Part shown: positions 5,111 through 5,915 of the stretch, piece by piece
Layout of the letters: every line of letters begins with the position of its first letter
Position numbering within the stretch: the stretch's first letter is position 1
DNA from: Dehalococcoidia bacterium
Lineage (GTDB): Bacteria > Chloroflexota > Dehalococcoidia > GIF9 > UBA5629
Assembly: GCA_012961565.1 (NCBI GenBank)
Contig: DTZC01000111.1
Coordinates: 1-5,915, forward strand
DNA length: 5,915 nt
Direction: 5' to 3'
The notes under the pieces: model-generated
Databases searched by the model: none
Told to the model about the DNA's origin: nothing
Seen by the model: only the letters and a program-made list of their open reading frames with translations
Program-made: the position numbers and the translations under genes

Positions 5111-5515
5111 ATGGAGCAGACGGTGAAATGTCGAAATTGTGGCTCGGAGAACCGCGCTGGACAGCAATTTTGTGGCGCCTGCGGCAGCAAGTTGGCAGCC
5201 GAAGCAGAGCCAGCGCAAGTCAGTTGTCCTAGCTGTGGTGCCCAAAATCTCGCCGGGCAGCAGTTCTGCGGCACCTGCGGCAGCAAATTAGCGGTGCAAG
5301 CTCGCCAGATAGCTAGTGACGCTGCTCAGCAACCAACAGCGAGAATAGTCGGCACTGCAGCTCCACGCCAGCCGATTGAAGTCAAGCCAACCTGGGGTCT
5401 GGCGTGGGGTCTGTGGTGGCGGATGTTGTTGCTGGGATTGCTGGTCGGCGGCGCTCTCTACCTGATAGTGCTGGTTGTAATGCTGGCTCTGGGCTTTCAA
5501 TTGCCCCAAATTTGA
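5111..5515 (+). CDS. Double zinc-ribbon protein with one C-terminal transmembrane helix
   Basis: This is a 134-residue protein of unknown function. Two treble-clef-like zinc ribbons lie in tandem, each with paired CxxC knuckles: C7/C10 with C21/C24, and C39/C42 with C53/C56. They share the pattern CxxCG-(8-9 residues)-QQFCGxCGSKL. Residues about 61-93 are a polar, probably disordered linker. Residues about 101-127 are hydrophobic, opening with WGLWWR and followed by a short tail, so the protein should be a tail-anchored membrane protein with its zinc ribbons in the cytoplasm. Such ribbons may bind nucleic acid or act as protein-docking modules; nothing here decides which. It lies 31 bases upstream of a second zinc-ribbon membrane protein, with no terminator between, so the two are probably one operon. 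Confidence 0.88.
   Translation: MEQTVKCRNCGSENRAGQQFCGACGSKLAAEAEPAQVSCPSCGAQNLAGQQFCGTCGSKLAVQARQIASDAAQQPTARIVGTAAPRQPIEVKPTWGLAWGLWWRMLLLGLLVGGALYLIVLVVMLALGFQLPQI
5129..5290 (+). repeat. Tandem intragenic duplication of the zinc-ribbon unit
   Basis: Two 66-base units (5129-5194 and 5225-5290) encode near-identical zinc ribbons of 22 residues, with a period of 96 bases (32 residues). The end of each unit, TGCGGCAGCAA, is identical in DNA, while many third positions elsewhere differ. The copies are therefore related by duplication but not brand new. Confidence 0.8.
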
Positions 5516-5546
5516 TTAATCCACAGGCAGAAGGAGCATGTAAGCG

Positions 5547-5915
5547 ATGAGCCAGCCGATGACTTGCCCCTATTGTGGCTCACAGAGTGTGGGGCAGCGC
5601 TTTTGTACTACGTGCGGGGCAAGAGTGTCAGATGCCGGGCAACAGCAAGCGTGGGCAAGACCGCCGGCTGCTGCAGTCCCAGCGGAGGCTCCCCCACCCC
5701 GAAAATATGGTCTCCTCAGGATAGTATCAAGCGTCTACAGGATTATCGGTTGGGTGGTGATAGCGGGCGGCAGTCTTTTTTCGGTCGGGCTGGTGGTAAT
5801 AGCGGCTCAGGGTGATGGAGTCCTCGAGGACTTCATTCCACTTGGCTCCGGTCTGGGAGTAGTGGGCATAGCTGCTGCTGTTGCTGTTGCCTCGATTTTG
5901 TACGGACTGTTTATG
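5547..5915 (+). CDS. Single zinc-ribbon membrane protein, 3'-partial
   Basis: The frame is open from the ATG at 5547 to the window end (123 codons, no stop). The N-terminus is one zinc ribbon with C7/C10 and C20/C23 (CPYCG…QRFCTTCGARV), a clear paralogue of the ribbons in the preceding gene. A Pro/Ala-rich linker covers about residues 35-52. A segment starting RKYGLLRIVSSVYRIIGW leads into a hydrophobic helix (about 66-87), a short loop with acidic residues (GDGVLEDF), and a second Gly/Ala-rich hydrophobic helix (about 99-121) that is cut by the window edge. From memory, this resembles a widespread conserved-hypothetical type with an N-terminal zinc ribbon and a two-helix membrane domain. The start is supported by AAGGAG at 5531-5536 (10 bases away). 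An ATG-TAA start-stop pair sits between them at 5538-5543. Function unknown. Confidence 0.85.
   Translation, partial: MSQPMTCPYCGSQSVGQRFCTTCGARVSDAGQQQAWARPPAAAVPAEAPPPRKYGLLRIVSSVYRIIGWVVIAGGSLFSVGLVVIAAQGDGVLEDFIPLGSGLGVVGIAAAVAVASILYGLFM

Noticed and set aside
5000..5245. 82-codon N-terminal extension of ThiL
   Set aside because: Antisense to the zinc-ribbon gene, crosses the thiL promoter, and the family N-terminus begins exactly at the ATG at 4999.

Overview
The window reads as bacterial chromosome of moderate GC. The best guess for the host is Chloroflexota, probably Dehalococcoidia-like. This is an inference from the combination of a beta-helix / choice-of-anchor-U / CARDB-like surface protein, small membrane-anchored zinc-ribbon proteins and a thiL-tsaE-tsaB-ndk cluster. 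No marker gene here settles it. No rRNA, tRNA, CRISPR array, IS element or intact mobile element was recognised.

Layout. (1) 1-1132, plus strand: the 3' end of a large secreted, membrane-anchored surface protein. Its coding potential moves between frames twice (a -1-type change near 294-306 and a +1-type change at 625-630). The changes compensate, so the three open segments join into one domain series: beta-helix end, choice-of-anchor U domain, Pro/Ala linker, CARDB-like Ig fold, C-terminal transmembrane anchor. A strong intrinsic terminator follows at 1158-1189. (2) 1190-1444: an intergenic stretch with a perfect palindrome and then a consensus extended -10 promoter. (3) 1445-1804, plus strand: rsfS, the ribosomal silencing factor. 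(4) 1805-2167: about 360 bases without a convincing gene, holding a second palindrome with the same core as the first. (5) 2168-4999, minus strand, in transcription order: thiL (thiamine-monophosphate kinase), tsaE and tsaB (tRNA t6A synthesis; ATGA overlap) and ndk (nucleoside diphosphate kinase). thiL has an extended -10 box placed so that its mRNA should be essentially leaderless. (6) 5000-5110: a divergent promoter region. (7) 5111-5915, plus strand: two adjacent small zinc-ribbon membrane proteins, the second running off the window.

How the genes relate. The minus-strand cluster is housekeeping: TsaE and TsaB work with TsaC and TsaD (not in the window) to make t6A37 on ANN-decoding tRNAs, Ndk balances NTP pools, ThiL makes thiamine pyrophosphate, and RsfS on the other strand restrains ribosome subunit joining in starvation. 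The less understood parts are the frameshifted surface protein, the palindrome pair around rsfS and the zinc-ribbon membrane pair. I see no convincing evidence of a wholly new multi-gene system.
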